Shown piece by piece: positions 10,750-21,737 of a DNA stretch of 64,000 nucleotides; the first letter of the stretch is position 1; every line of letters begins with the position of its first letter. The position numbers were made by a program, and so were the translations under genes. Source of the stretch: Selaginella moellendorffii. Its lineage: Eukaryota > Streptophyta > Lycopodiopsida > Selaginellales > Selaginellaceae. The notes beneath the pieces were generated by a model that worked only from the letters and a program-made list of their open reading frames with translations, was not told the DNA's origin and made no database searches. Location: contig NW_003314268.1 of the NCBI RefSeq assembly GCF_000143415.4, forward strand, positions 2,739,972 to 2,803,971, read 5' to 3'.

Positions 10750-12462
10750 CTATGTATGGTTTAGGGCATTTGCAAAGAGTGTGTAGGCAGTCACATCTTC
10801 TCCACCAAGCTGTGCGGCCGCCAAGGATCCAATGGCAAGATCATTGTGGGCAATGCAATTCGATAGAAGGCATCTCCATTCCAGGGAATCAGGTGCAAAT
10901 GCCATGGTCGTCAAGAGTTCTCTTGCGTCGTCAAGATACCCAGCCCTGGCAAGGATGCCTAACAAGCAAGAGTAGTGCTGCTTTGTGGGTTCCAGGCTAT
11001 GATCAAATTTCATGGAAAGGAAGAATCTCTTGCTGGTGTTGACGCCACTGCTGCTGGAAGAGATTAAGATTGGGGAGAATGAAGCATTGTCATGATCTAC
11101 GATGAGATTGGTCTCGTAGAAAAGCTCCAGTGCCATGGTAAACTGCCCGTTTTGCGAGTAGGCATTTAGCATCGCGCTACACGAAACCAGGCTACGCTCC
11201 GGCATTTTGTCGAATATAGATCTAGCGAGATCGAGATGCCCTTCCTGGGCATATGCGACCAGCATTGCGGTCCAGCTGGCAAGGTCCCTGAGTGGGATTC
11301 CATGGAATACTCGTAATGACTCTCCCACATGCCCAGATGTGGCATATGCTACAAGCATGGCCGTGCAGGAGAAGGAATCTTGGACGGGGAGTGTGGAATC
11401 TTGAAGATGACGTGCTGCCTCGAGCGCTCCAGTACGGGCCAAAGTTGCAACCATTGCATTGCACGAGACAAGATCGACAAATGGAAGTTGATGAAAAATA
11501 TTCCTTGCGTCTCGCAAATGTTTGGAACTATTCGCTAGAGCGGCCAGCATTGTGGTGGAAGACTGGAGGCTATGAACCGGCATGTTTTGGTACACGGATT
11601 TAGACTCCTCAAGATGCCCTTTCACGGCATATGCCCAGAGCATTGTATTCCAGGACACCGTGTTGCGCTCTGGCATCGTATTAAAGATTCTTTTTGCTTC
11701 GAGAAGGTTTCCTGCTCGAGCATAAGCCGCAAGAATCGTGTTCCAGGAGATTAAGTCATGCCCGGGACAAGAATCAAACAGTTTCCTAGCAGTATACAGT
11801 TGACCACTTTCGGCATATGCAAAAATGATAGCGTTCCAGCAAGCTTGATCTCTATATTCCATCTGATCAAACACTGTAGCTACGAATTCCAGAGAAAAAG
11901 AGTGATCTGTAAACTCTCTAATAATTATTGTGCAAGATATAATACTAATTTCTGGGATCTCTTCAAAGAGCTCCCTACATTTTGTAAGATGCCCACCTTT
12001 GGCATTTGCAAAGAGAATTGTGTTCCATGCATATAAATCTCGCATTGGCATCAAATCAAACAGAGCCCCTGCCTGGCTAATGCCACCATTTCGTGCAAAC
12101 GCTCCCAGCAGTGCGGTCCAGACAATAAGATTCCTTCCCGGAAACCGATCAAACAAGAGCTCGGCTTCTCGCAAATGCCCACGCTCACTCAATGCGGTGA
12201 TCATCGCGGAACACGAACAGGGCGTGAGGATCGGCATCGCTGCCAAGAGCTCCCGCGCCAACTGGAGTCGATCGCTGCGAAGCGCCGCCACGAGCATCAG
12301 ATCCCAGCTGAAGGAATCCCTTCGCGATCCCAACTTGCGAAAGATCTCGAGCGCGGGATGGACGCTTCCACTCCTGCCGTGCTTCTCGATCATCTTATTC
12401 GCGGCAAACACATCAATTCGAGAGGAGAGGAAGAGGAAAGAAACTCTCTCGATTCCATTCAT
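10750..12462 (-). CDS. Pentatricopeptide repeat protein, ends in an E-like region, no DYW domain
   Basis: An intronless frame of 570 codons from ATG at 12462 to TAG at 10750-10752. It consists of tandem PPR units of about 31-35 residues such as FSWDLMLVAALRSDRLQLAR, AWNTILFANAKGGHLTKCRE and SWTAMLVAYAQEGHLDLARS, followed by an E-like tail (HYSCLLGILARAGYLDDARE ... LEWRCLLSNCIAHNDLAIGS). It stops at ALNHT, well before any DYW deaminase. Such proteins bind specific RNA in plastids or mitochondria. The N-terminus is short for the family: it opens within what is usually the second or third repeat (DVFAANKMIEKHGRSG) and has no clear transit peptide. The start lies only 12 bases after the stop codon of the GT47 gene on the same strand, so the 5' end may have been lost. 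It could be functional or a truncated paralogue. Confidence 0.85.
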   Translation of the reverse strand: MNGIERVSFLFLSSRIDVFAANKMIEKHGRSGSVHPALEIFRKLGSRRDSFSWDLMLVAALRSDRLQLARELLAAMPILTPCSCSAMITALSERGHLREAELLFDRFPGRNLIVWTALLGAFARNGGISQAGALFDLMPMRDLYAWNTILFANAKGGHLTKCRELFEEIPEISIISCTIIIREFTDHSFSLEFVATVFDQMEYRDQACWNAIIFAYAESGQLYTARKLFDSCPGHDLISWNTILAAYARAGNLLEAKRIFNTMPERNTVSWNTMLWAYAVKGHLEESKSVYQNMPVHSLQSSTTMLAALANSSKHLRDARNIFHQLPFVDLVSCNAMVATLARTGALEAARHLQDSTLPVQDSFSCTAMLVAYATSGHVGESLRVFHGIPLRDLASWTAMLVAYAQEGHLDLARSIFDKMPERSLVSCSAMLNAYSQNGQFTMALELFYETNLIVDHDNASFSPILISSSSSGVNTSKRFFLSMKFDHSLEPTKQHYSCLLGILARAGYLDDARELLTTMAFAPDSLEWRCLLSNCIAHNDLAIGSLAAAQLGGEDVTAYTLFANALNHT

Positions 12463-12474
12463 CAATTTCAATTT

Positions 12475-13839
12475 TCAGCCTCGAGCGATCGACCCATGGG
12501 CTGCTTCCTCCAAAACCCGCTGGATCGCAACATCAAACGCATCACCCTCCAGCCGATCAGACCCTCCCCCGTGCGCGTAGATCAATCTGGGCGCCATCTC
12601 CAGCAAGCGCGCTCTCATTGCGGCCACCTCCTCGCGCGGGAACCTCCCAAGAACCTCGGAGATGCTCACGTTCCCGCCCTTGATCTCCTCCTCACGGACG
12701 AACACAGAGTAGCCACGCGGATCGTCCGGAAGGTGCCACGTGTACTGCGAATATGCCGAGTCCTCGTGGAAGAACACCGGGATACACCCGGCGACGATGG
12801 CATCAAACACGGATCGTCGAGTGGCGCTATCGCCGCGCGGCTGGAGGCAAAATTCCGCGCTGAGGAACGCCGCGGCGATGGGCGCCGGATCGTGTCCGCA
12901 GCGTCGCTCACCACAGTCGACGAATTTGCACCGCGCGCTCGCCTCGCCCACGCACTGATCCAGCAGTAAGCTCCGGATGCTCGCTTCCTGCGATGGCCGG
13001 GGAGCCCCCGCAAACGCGAACAAGTAGCTCCTCCGCGAGCCCCGGACTCTCGCGACCCAATCGCCCAGCTCGCCGCGAGAGCCCGGATGGAACGCAGTCG
13101 GGTATGGTACCGCGTGTTGCCGGCGACGAGGATCCCACGGATTCTTCTCCACGAACAGCACGCTCATGCTCGAGAACTTTGGAGACGCGAGGATCGGCGT
13201 CCCCCAGCGATCAAGGTCCGGGTTTGATCCAGCTCCAAAGTCCCAGGCTGTTCTTCCCATCACCACGAAGTGGTCTCGACCGCCGCCGCCCTGTTCTTCA
13301 TCCCAAAACTTCCTCGCGGCGTTCCTCTCGAGCCACTCCGCCACCCCGGCTCCATGCAAGCTCTTGTTGGCGCCGGGGTTGTAGAGGTAGTGCAAGGCGT
13401 CCAGCCCGGCGTAGTATGGGACGTAGAACGCGTTTGCTCGAGCTGGATCGTCTGTGAGGCACTCGTAGCTCGCCATTCTCCGGTGGAAGATCACCTCGAG
13501 CATGTATGAGTCGGTCTTGTACCACCCTTTTCCCAGCAGCGGCTCGAACTCCTGTGGCACTGGCTGTCCAAATCCGTCGTTGGAGACGTGATCGCAGAAG
13601 TTGAGCCAGTTGACAATGCCCGAGTTGCATCGCTCGAGCAGCTGCGAGTTGAATTCACTGGGGAGATCGTAGACGAAGACCCTCTTGCCTTTGCAGCCGT
13701 CTACGCTGCTGTTCTTTCCCAGTGAAAGTTCCTGAGAGGTTTGCTCCCGAGTTCCTGGACTCGAGTTGCGAAAGAACAGCAGCGCCATACCGGATACCAG
13801 AAAGCAATACAGACTTGCTGTTGCTACTGATTTCTTCAT
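12475..13839 (-). CDS. GT47 exostosin-like glycosyltransferase, xyloglucan galactosyltransferase MUR3-like
   Basis: An intronless 454-codon gene, ATG at 13839 and TGA at 12475-12477. An N-terminal signal anchor (ASLYCFLVSGMALLFF, residues about 8-23) predicts a type II Golgi membrane protein. The catalytic domain starts with KRVFVYDLPSEFN and contains DHFVVMGRTAWDFG and the exostosin signature with the nucleotide-sugar site (LQPRGDSATRRSVFDAIVAG, then CIPVFFHEDSAYSQYTWHL). These motifs match the MUR3 / xyloglucan galactosyltransferase branch of GT47, which adds galactose to xyloglucan side chains using UDP-galactose. The exact acceptor cannot be told from sequence, because the branch also contains uncharacterised members. 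High G+C in the coding part contrasts with its flanks. Confidence 0.92.
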   Translation of the reverse strand: MKKSVATASLYCFLVSGMALLFFRNSSPGTREQTSQELSLGKNSSVDGCKGKRVFVYDLPSEFNSQLLERCNSGIVNWLNFCDHVSNDGFGQPVPQEFEPLLGKGWYKTDSYMLEVIFHRRMASYECLTDDPARANAFYVPYYAGLDALHYLYNPGANKSLHGAGVAEWLERNAARKFWDEEQGGGGRDHFVVMGRTAWDFGAGSNPDLDRWGTPILASPKFSSMSVLFVEKNPWDPRRRQHAVPYPTAFHPGSRGELGDWVARVRGSRRSYLFAFAGAPRPSQEASIRSLLLDQCVGEASARCKFVDCGERRCGHDPAPIAAAFLSAEFCLQPRGDSATRRSVFDAIVAGCIPVFFHEDSAYSQYTWHLPDDPRGYSVFVREEEIKGGNVSISEVLGRFPREEVAAMRARLLEMAPRLIYAHGGGSDRLEGDAFDVAIQRVLEEAAHGSIARG

Positions 13840-14084
13840 GGATATCTATGCAAGAGGAGATCTGCGTTGGTATTTTCTTCAAGTGACAAAAGAGAAAGTT
13901 TGTTGTTACCTTTATTCGGTGGCTCGGGAATCGTTCGTGCTTGAAGAAAACGTTAGCAAGCAGCTTCGAAGGCAAGAAGAAAACTTTCCATAAAGCGAAC
14001 CTTGAGATCGAGAGAAGTATCGAAATGCATGGGGCCTTCGAATATAAGAGGAAAAGAAAACGAAAAAAGAAAATGACTTGCCGA

Positions 14085-15323
14085 TTAGATGCTTGCCAGC
14101 TTCTGAATCACTCTAGACTTTTCCGCGTCGATGATCCCGCATATGGCGTTCACTGATCTCTCTAGTTGCCCGTCCGAGTTAACCACCGCGTAATCAAACT
14201 CTTCCAGTCTCTTGAGCTCGTCTCTTGCGGTTGCTACTCTCACCACCAGTTTCTCCATGCTCTCCGTCTTTCTTTCTATCAGTCTCTTCACCAGAGCAAA
14301 CTCCGACTCTGCGACGATGTAGATGAAAACGGCGTTGGAGCCGAGTATCGAGCGAACTGTGGCAGCTCCTTGGACGTCAACTCTCAAAACGACGTCCTTC
14401 CCTTCGGCCAAGCAATCTCGCACCTACATGAAATTAGAAAAACCGAAGGAGAGATAGATAGACCAGCTTACTTGTTTCTTAGGAATCCCTTTATAATCTC
14501 CGTAGACCAGCGCATGCTCCAAGAGCTCTTTCTTGTCAATCATCTCCTCAAACTCTTCCTTGCTGACGAAGTAGTAGTCGACACCATGAACTTCTCCGGG
14601 ACGCTTTTGCCTGCTAGTGGCGGTCACCACGAAATGTATCTCCTTCCTCACTTCTTGAAGCCTCTACACAAGACACAACCATGGAGAAATCAGCCCGAGA
14701 AACCAGACAATCCACAAACCTTGATGACAGAGTCTTTGCCAACACCGCTTGGGCCACTGATGACAATTACCAGAGGCTTTGGTGCGGGAACTTGAGGCCC
14801 GACATCGAAAGGCGTCCCCAGTGCCTCCTCGAGCTGCGTCATCATTTTCACCTGGAACATGAAGAGCCAACCAGTAAGAACATGAAAGAGAACTAGGAAA
14901 AGAACCTTAAGAAACTTACGAGCATAGATATAGATTCATAAGAAGAACAAGGAAATCAAGAACATAGACAAAGGAGAACAAGGAAAGAAGCTTACAACAC
15001 ACACAGGGATTGAAGAAGAAACTTACGAGCGTAGATATTCATAGGAAGAACAAGGAAAAGAAGCTTACAACGCGAAGATGAAACTTACGAGCATAGATAG
15101 CAAAGAAAAGAAAGAGCTCCAATACCTCGTTGAGGCCACTGGCGATGTCCGAGGGCGACGCTCCGGTCGAGTCTTTGTCTTTACATCCTGAAGCAAAGCT
15201 TGACAAGAGTGAGGACCAGGAAGGAGGAGGCCGATGATGCTTTGGACGCCTACTACCACTCCCACTACACAGCTCACTCACTCTCCCAAGTTTTAGCGAG
15301 CAGAACAAGCGGCTGGCAGTCAT
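14085..15323 (-). CDS. GK: Guanylate kinase, organellar type
   Basis: Converts GMP and ATP to GDP and ADP. Exon 1 (15323-15126) encodes a basic, Ser-rich N-terminus ([20 protein letters not shown]) that looks like a transit peptide, so a plastid or mitochondrial location is likely. Exon 2 starts at 14851 after a 274-base intron and carries the P-loop [14 protein letters not shown]. Later exons give the GMP-binding region ([40 protein letters not shown]), [10 protein letters not shown] and the lid [11 protein letters not shown]. The final residues are RVIQKLASI, with TAA at 14085-14087. The first intron contains an imperfect tandem repeat described separately. It is divergent from the MADS gene, sharing about 390 bases of upstream DNA. 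Confidence 0.92.
14905..15110 (+). repeat. Imperfect tandem repeat inside guanylate kinase intron 1
   Basis: Three copies of a unit beginning gaaacttacgagc(a/g)tagata start at about 14911, 15018 and 15080. Copies one and two continue with agaagaacaaggaaa and end in gaagcttacaac. Read on the gene's strand, each unit carries a donor-like CGTAAGTTTC, and two carry TTGTAAGCTTC. Confidence 0.75.
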
Positions 15324-15712
15324 TCTCTGCGGCGGAAAACGATGGAAATCTCTCACACAGCGGTGGGATTTGACGAGAACAAGCCTCGCGGCTCGAGGAG
15401 GGAGCCTAAATGCGCTCATCGATTCCTTCCTTGCTTGTTACAATCCCTGGAAATGCAATGCACGCTACAGCTACATTGCGAGTGTGCCGGATTTTCTAAC
15501 CAGACATGGATCGCGATGACGCCCTGCCCGCGATCGGAGAGAGCGACGCTTTTTCTTTGCTTCTTCCACGCTGGGGCAAAATTAGGGCAAGCGGGCAAAT
15601 ACCAAAGCCCTAAACAATCGCGGTATAAAGGCCGGGCGGCCACCAAATTTGGACCTCGCTTTTAGGGTTCTTCCGGAAACTTTGGAGGGCTTTTGGCGGG
15701 GGAGGGGGAGAG
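15324..15712. promoter_or_regulatory. Shared upstream region between guanylate kinase and the MADS gene
   Basis: The 389 bases between the two divergent start codons must contain both promoters. An AGCCCTAAA-type element (near 15605) and TTTAGGGTTC (near 15660) resemble telo-box sequences common in plant 5' regions. No clear TATA box was assigned. Confidence 0.4.
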
Positions 15713-16633
15713 ATGGGACGCTGCAAGATTGAGATCAAGTACCTCACCGTCAAGAGCAATCGCAACGCAACCTTTCGCAAGCGCTCTTGCGGCCTGATGA
15801 AGAAGGCGGACGAGATCCACATCCTTTGCGGTGCCGAGCTCATGCTGGAGATGGAGCCAGAAGGAGGGACGCCTCGCATCTACGCCTCCGAGAAGCGCAA
15901 CGATTACGTCTCCAATCCCAGGTACCACATCAACTCCAAATCCAAGCCCAAGGATTCCTCCTCCCCAAAGAAAGGCTCGACTCTTCTCCAAAGCTCCAAA
16001 GCCAAAGCTCTCAAGCCCGCGTCCAGGGCGGTTCCAAAGCTCGAGCGAGGCATCAAAGTTCCATCAAAGGCTCCAAAGCTCAAACTCAAGGCTCCAAAGC
16101 TCGAATTCAAGCTTCCAGGAGGCTTGGAGCTTCCACAGACAGGCTTCAAACTCCCGAAGATCGAAGCTCTCGACGCACCACCGGCCTTGGCAGCGATCCC
16201 CCTCTCGGTTTCACTCCCGCCAAACGAGGACCAGCTCATCGGCTACCAGGGCTTCGACCACCATCAGCTCTTGCAAAACAGCGTCAACTTTGGACTACCT
16301 CCCACGAACTTGGACGATCATGGCTCCTCCTCCACCGCCGCCGCCGCCGCCGCCAACACACCCTTCTTCAGCGAAGAACACGACTTTGCAGCCATGGATC
16401 CGACCTCCAACAACAACAGCGAGCTCGACAACTTCCCGGACGATCTCTTCGACTTTTCGTCCCTGAAGAACTTCGATCCTGCAAGCGAGGAGCCGTCGGC
16501 ACAGGATCAGACGACGAACTATCCTTTACCTCCTCCAGCAGTGCCGCAAAACATGTTTGTCATCGGGGACCAGCTCTACTGCTTGCAGCAAGCCGCGGAC
16601 GGACGAATGGTCTATACCGCTGTTACCTGCTAA
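15713..16633 (+). CDS. MADS-box protein, type I-like, without K-box
   Basis: An intronless 306-codon gene from ATG at 15713 to TAA at 16631-16633. Residues 1-60 form a MADS DNA-binding domain (MGRCKIEIKYL, RNATFRKRSCGLMKKADEIH, ILCGAEL). It diverges from type II proteins after position 45, where EMEPEGGTPRIYASE replaces the usual ALIVFSP strand. No keratin-like K-box follows, and with the lack of introns this points to type I (M-type). Residues about 80-150 are a Lys/Pro-rich stretch with repeats (KAPKLKLKAPKLEFKLPG). The C-terminal half is Asn/Ser/Pro-rich with a short Ala run and acidic patches (NFPDDLFDFSSLKNFD), which would suit an activation region. Its targets are not predictable. The stop is 164 bases from the convergent PRP40C stop. 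Confidence 0.88.
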   Translation: MGRCKIEIKYLTVKSNRNATFRKRSCGLMKKADEIHILCGAELMLEMEPEGGTPRIYASEKRNDYVSNPRYHINSKSKPKDSSSPKKGSTLLQSSKAKALKPASRAVPKLERGIKVPSKAPKLKLKAPKLEFKLPGGLELPQTGFKLPKIEALDAPPALAAIPLSVSLPPNEDQLIGYQGFDHHQLLQNSVNFGLPPTNLDDHGSSSTAAAAAANTPFFSEEHDFAAMDPTSNNNSELDNFPDDLFDFSSLKNFDPASEEPSAQDQTTNYPLPPPAVPQNMFVIGDQLYCLQQAADGRMVYTAVTC

Positions 16634-16797
16634 CTTTAAGCTTACTTAGGACTTCGCGTCAACTTTAGATTTAGAACGCAACGCGGCTTTCGATATTTAT
16701 ACATTGTGTACACGTTGGGTCTTTCTTCCAATTATATCAAAAACAAAGAGAGAGTTTTAACCAAATAAGGAAAAAAGAAAGAATAATAGACAGGAGC

Positions 16798-19700
16798 TTA
16801 TCTCTGTCGTTTGGATGAAGAACCAGAAGCTCTGGCTTTTGGATCGTCTTTTTCTTTGTCCCTGTCGTTTGGTTTGAGCCGGCGCTGGAGCTCTTGAGCA
16901 TGGCGGTGCCACCACGTTTCTCGAGCTCGCCGGGGCATCCTGTTGTAGCGATGGTCCGAGTTGAGCATGTCTTTGGCGTCGCTCCACACGCCCAGGATGT
17001 CTTTGCCGTCTTCCGCCAGCTTCGAGGCCGCGTCTAGCGTTATAGCCTCTGCCAGGAGTGCTCGGTATTCCTTCTCACACCGCTGTGTAGAACAACCGTC
17101 AATGGGCTGAAACAGTATGAGAAAAGCGTTTACCTCGTACAGGTCCTTGACGTGATCTCTGAATAATCTCTCCCGGTCCGCAGCATCTAGCTCTGGGTTT
17201 GTAGCGCGTCCAAGAGCGTCTTTTTCTAGCTTTGGCTTGCTCTCTGTCCACGATGCCTGGCAAAAACAATCAAAGTATAAGATGCATGGCATTTTCAAGA
17301 GCATACCTCGGCATCTTTGATTTTCTCCGTGAGAAGAGCCTGATAACCAGTCACTGCATCTTTCCGGCGAGCCTTGGCTCTAACTCTGTCGAGTTCCTGC
17401 TCGGTTCTTTCCTTTCGCTTTCGCATCACTCGTTCTCTTTCCCGCAGTTTGTTCTGACAGTTGAAACTTGTAAGACTTAGGACGAAAACTTGCGAGCTGT
17501 GCATGCTAACCTCTTCATCACGTTTTTCTTTCGCAGCTCTCTCGACTACCTGTTCAGCAGCCCTTAGTTCTGCTATGTAGCTGTTGAAGATGTTCTCTCT
17601 ATCCTCGTGTCTTACAGCTTTGCATCGCGGATCATGTCTCACGAGATCTTTGATCTGCACCGACAAGTTGAGCGAATGTACACCTTTTTATACAAGATTA
17701 ATACCTTCGACCAGCGAGTAGTAGAAGTTATGTCGTTTCTCTCTTTCAGCATAGCCTGGAACTCAGAGGATACAGATGCATAGGCCGCTTTAGCACGTTC
17801 TTCCTCCGCTTTCTTCAGCGGTAAGATCCTGCAGAAACATCTAGTTAGAAATGTAATCATTGAAAAGGTGGATGGTGCAGAAGCTTCGGCCAAACACTCG
17901 ATTTCCATTACAGAAACAAAGTATACCTGCTGTCACCGATCGCAAGTGGAACACATTTCACCTACATAAGGAAAAACCCATGGCTTTCTCTGGCTGATCA
18001 AGACTTAAGACTGTGCAAATTAGCATCTGCACCATCCACACAACAAAAGCTTTACTGATGCAGTACTCAGTTTACCTTTCATTGAGTAGCGTCTCCCTTT
18101 CTTTGCGATCCAAAGCTTCAAAACGGGGATCCTGATTCCAAATGCTAGCAAAGTTCTCATATGTGGTGCTAGCAGAAAACTCCTGCAACCCCTGGGTATT
18201 AGAAAAAAAGAATAACGAAGAAAGCAAAAGGAGTCTTACATTGGATGAGTTTGCCTCGTCCAGGAGTTGTTTGAAACCTTCAACAGCCAACTTTTGTGCA
18301 GCCCTCTTTTCCTTTCTCTCTTCCTCTGCCCTTGTCCGAACATAATGCTCAAATATTGAACGCCTTTCAGTGTGGCCAGCAATAGCCTACAGAACCAAAA
18401 TAAACAGAAAGCAGACCGAGGTCCAAGCGTACCTTGAAGCGAGGATCAAAGAGAATCTTAGGCAGTTCTTTCTCCCATTTCGAAAATGGTGCGACCCCTT
18501 TCTCTTTCAACATTTCCTACAGAACACAACAGGAAACAATTAGCTACAAGGAATACAAAAAAGCAAGAAAAAAAAAACAAAAACAGAAAAGAGCAAAGAG
18601 TACTACATTAATGCACCTTAAACTGCCGGACGCGTTCTTCCTTTGTTACAGTTGGACCATCCTCTTCACTATCTGATGATGAATCTGATGTAGATGCTTC
18701 AGCGTTTTCTTTTGACTTGTCCTTCGACGTATCATCTGCCCCGGCTTTCGCAACCTCTGGTTCTGAGACTGTCGCAATTCCGCCAGAGTATTCCTGCAGT
18801 TTCTTCTTTATTGTATCAAGAGCTGTCGGCGTATTTGATGTGCCTTTAGCTTCCCTCCCACCAGTCAAAGCCGCAGGAGCATTAGACACGTCCTTCTTCC
18901 CTTTGTCGACAATCTCTGCAGGGATTTGCCAGCTCGTTGCCTTACAGGAAAAGAAAAAGATGTCATGACTTTGCAAAAGCTGCAAAGAAAATTGCCCAGT
19001 ACCTGCGTTTTAGGATTGTAGTAATACTTTTTCCCGTCATTTGTAGTCACCAGAGACCAATCCGTGCCACTCAGCTTCTCACTGTGAAAAATAATAAAAA
19101 TTTCCCATAAGAATTGCGGTCCAAATGCAACTCATGATGAACTTACCAGGACACTGGAGTTGGCTGGGACGTGACGTTGCCAGCCTGAACGTAAAAGCAA
19201 ACATAGTACACACAACTAAGAAGAAAACAAGTTACCTCTCCTTTGAAGCCCGCGGGTTTCTCATACGTAGAATCCCCTGTAACAGAATTATAGTAGTAAA
19301 TGACTCCATCTTCTGTTTTATGCGCAGCCCAAGCATCTTCCTCAGACACTTCAAATGGAAAAGCATTCTCCGATTTAGAATCACTCACAGCAGTGTGACT
19401 TTTGTCTTCGCCAGTAGCAGCAGCAGCAGCCGGCATTTTGTGAGCATGGAAGTCTGGAAGTTCATGGTGTGCTGCTGATCCAGAAATATCAATGCCACTG
19501 CCACCCCACACTCCAAACGCAGCACCACCTTGGAAAGGATCGCCCACTGGCCGGAACGATGGATGGAGCTCTTGCCTCTGGTATGGAAGAGAAAAAGTCG
19601 GTGGATAGAGAAACGGCCTTTGGGGATGTTGTCCCGGAAGAATCCACTGGTGGTTCGATGGATATGGCGGCGGCTGGACCAAAGGAGAGCTCGCTGGCTG

Positions 19701-20074
19701 CGACGTTGGCCGTGCTCCAAATATCGATGGCGGAGGAGCGCTAGCGTCCCATCTTACATGCGCGTAGCCCGTGCCATTCGTGGGGCTGGAGCCCATTTGC
19801 CCAGATGGCGATGGAGGCTGATAGAGAGGAAGGTTTGGCGAGGAGGCGCCCTGCGAGAGAGATTGCGCGAGAGCGCGCGCCTTTCCAGTGAGAATTTCTA
19901 GACTGTGAGGCTTACCGGAGGAGTAGAATTGAGCTGGTTTGGCGCTCGATACGGCTGGAGCGGTGGCGCTGGGTAGCCTGGAAACACGGCGCGCTGCATT
20001 TGGCCTGCTTGCCAGTGCCCCTGCGACGGCGATCCTTGCCCTGGGAGCTGTTGCCACGCCGCCGGCGACGCCAT
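16798..20074 (-). CDS. PRP40C: Pre-mRNA-processing protein 40C-like (WW and FF domains; TCERG1/CA150 family)
   Basis: A nuclear protein linking RNA polymerase II and the spliceosome. The start MASPAAWQQLPGQG is at 20074. After a Pro/Gln-rich N-terminal part there are two WW domains (DAWAAHKTEDGVIYYYNSVT ... STYEKP, about 19340-19260; then DWSLVTTNDGKKYYYNPKT and, across an intron, ATSWQIPAE). They are followed by an acidic Ser-rich linker and about five FF domains in successive exons (first VRQFK...F.KWEKELPKILFDPRF, then IWNQDPRFEALDRKERETLL and others). The C-terminus is highly charged (NDRDKEKDDPKARASGSSSK) and ends at TAA 16798-16800. Introns are about 45-70 bases. Domain order and the DW.LV.TNDGKKYYYN signature match plant PRP40C more closely than PRP40A/B. 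Confidence 0.92.
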
Positions 20075-21700
20075 CCAAGGATTCAAACGAGATTTCTCCT
20101 CTCGCCCTACCCTAAAAGTTTAGGGCTTGCTCGCATTTTCCAAGATTCTTTTTCTCTTCCATAATTCAACAATCGATCTCTCCCACGTAAGATGGTTTTC
20201 GAAGGTAATGGCTCACTGATTGAGGGAAGCTGCGCTGAAACCTTTCATTCCCGACCGATTGGTCCAAATCAGCATCCTGTCTGTGGCCTGCTTGAAGATA
20301 ATACTTCGCCACCCGGTCAGTACGATCCCCAAGATCTTGAGATTAACTACAAAACACATTCTCGCCATCCTTGTAGTCGGGCCTGCACAGGATGACGAGT
20401 CCACATTGTCAATTGGGTACTGTAGCCTGGACCTTTTCACTGCTTTCAGATGGGACGTTTGACGGCATTGTTCGGAGATGATCTTGCTGACTATATCTAT
20501 TCCAGCCCGCGCCCTATTAAACTTTTAGCACCACTGTTTTAGAATATAGCCTTTTTGTAGGTTGTAAACAACTCTGCAATACGCAACAAATAGGAACATA
20601 GTGAGAGGTTGACAAAGGGGGGCCATCCAAATATTCGGATTTGAATAAAATACGGTTTCGAGGCTCTAAAAGGTATTGCACAGAGATGTTTTTCTAAGGG
20701 GAAAAAAACAGGAATGGCAGTGGGTTTGTAAACTTGATTAGCTTGAATTTTGTCGTTGATGGGGCGGAACACCTTATCTTCCGAGACTGAATTATTTAGC
20801 AGATTAAAAGTCGTAAACAAGTTGTAAACATCAAAAGCGGCCTTCCAACCGCCATTCATTGATTTTTCCATGTCACCTCAGAAACCAGGAAGGGAGGTTT
20901 CGTCTCCTTGCATAAAAATCTGTAATAATCCGTCTCTAAATCCCTAAACATGCGGCGCAGGAATCAAACCTCTTCCGGAAAAGTTACGATTCCTCGCTGT
21001 TGCGAAGAGCGGCAAGCCGATCCAGGAGCCGCCACGCGCTTTGGATCACAGTGCGCATGTCCACCCTCGCATCTGACTTTGCCCGGCGCCACTTGGCACC
21101 CGTTGTTGTGCAATTCCACTTCTGTCTCTCTCTCTCTCACTCACTGTTATACTTGCGCCGACAATTGATCCATGCAAACCTCAGTACGAACTTTGACACT
21201 CTTTGTGTTTTTTATTTTTTAATTTATTTTTTGGCATAAATATCTCTGTCAATGATCGAAGGCAGCAATCTCGAGAAGAATCCCAGCAAGCTGGATGCAT
21301 GGATCAAGGAACTAGCATCCTTCGTTTGCGTATTCCAAGAAGCCATTGCCGTGCATGCAGCGTAGAGTAAAATAATCTCGCTCGTGTTTCCTCTGTGTTC
21401 AAACTTTCGCTATCAACAAGGGAGTGAGAGGAGCAGCCGCCGCCCTATTCACAGCCGTTGAGCTGCCAAGAAAGAAACTGAACTTGGACATTGGCAGACG
21501 TGTGCTGCTTGATCCTCGGGTAAGCAAGCGTTATAGTTTGAGATTTGTCGAGATTTTTCCAAGTTTTTTTTATCTCCTAGGCTTTTTGTTTTTTTCTTCT
21601 TTTTTAATCTACACGTAAAATGTGCTCCTTGTTCCTCGAGTTCACAAACCCGGACGAGCGTGGGCCACCAAGCGATGAAAAAAAAAAAATTCGCTAATTC

Positions 21701-21737
<37 letters not shown>

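Noticed and set aside
12930..13460. Plus-strand Arg/Pro-rich frame of 154 codons
   Set aside because: Antisense shadow of the G+C-rich GT47 gene; no domain.
15787..16668. 293-codon plus-strand frame overlapping the MADS gene
   Set aside because: Shifted frame of the MADS coding sequence, giving Arg/Ser/Gln-rich text with no domain.
20539..20871. 110-codon minus-strand ORF with a proper ATG
   Set aside because: No homology recognised and no splice or neighbour support; kept only as a note in the intergenic entry.
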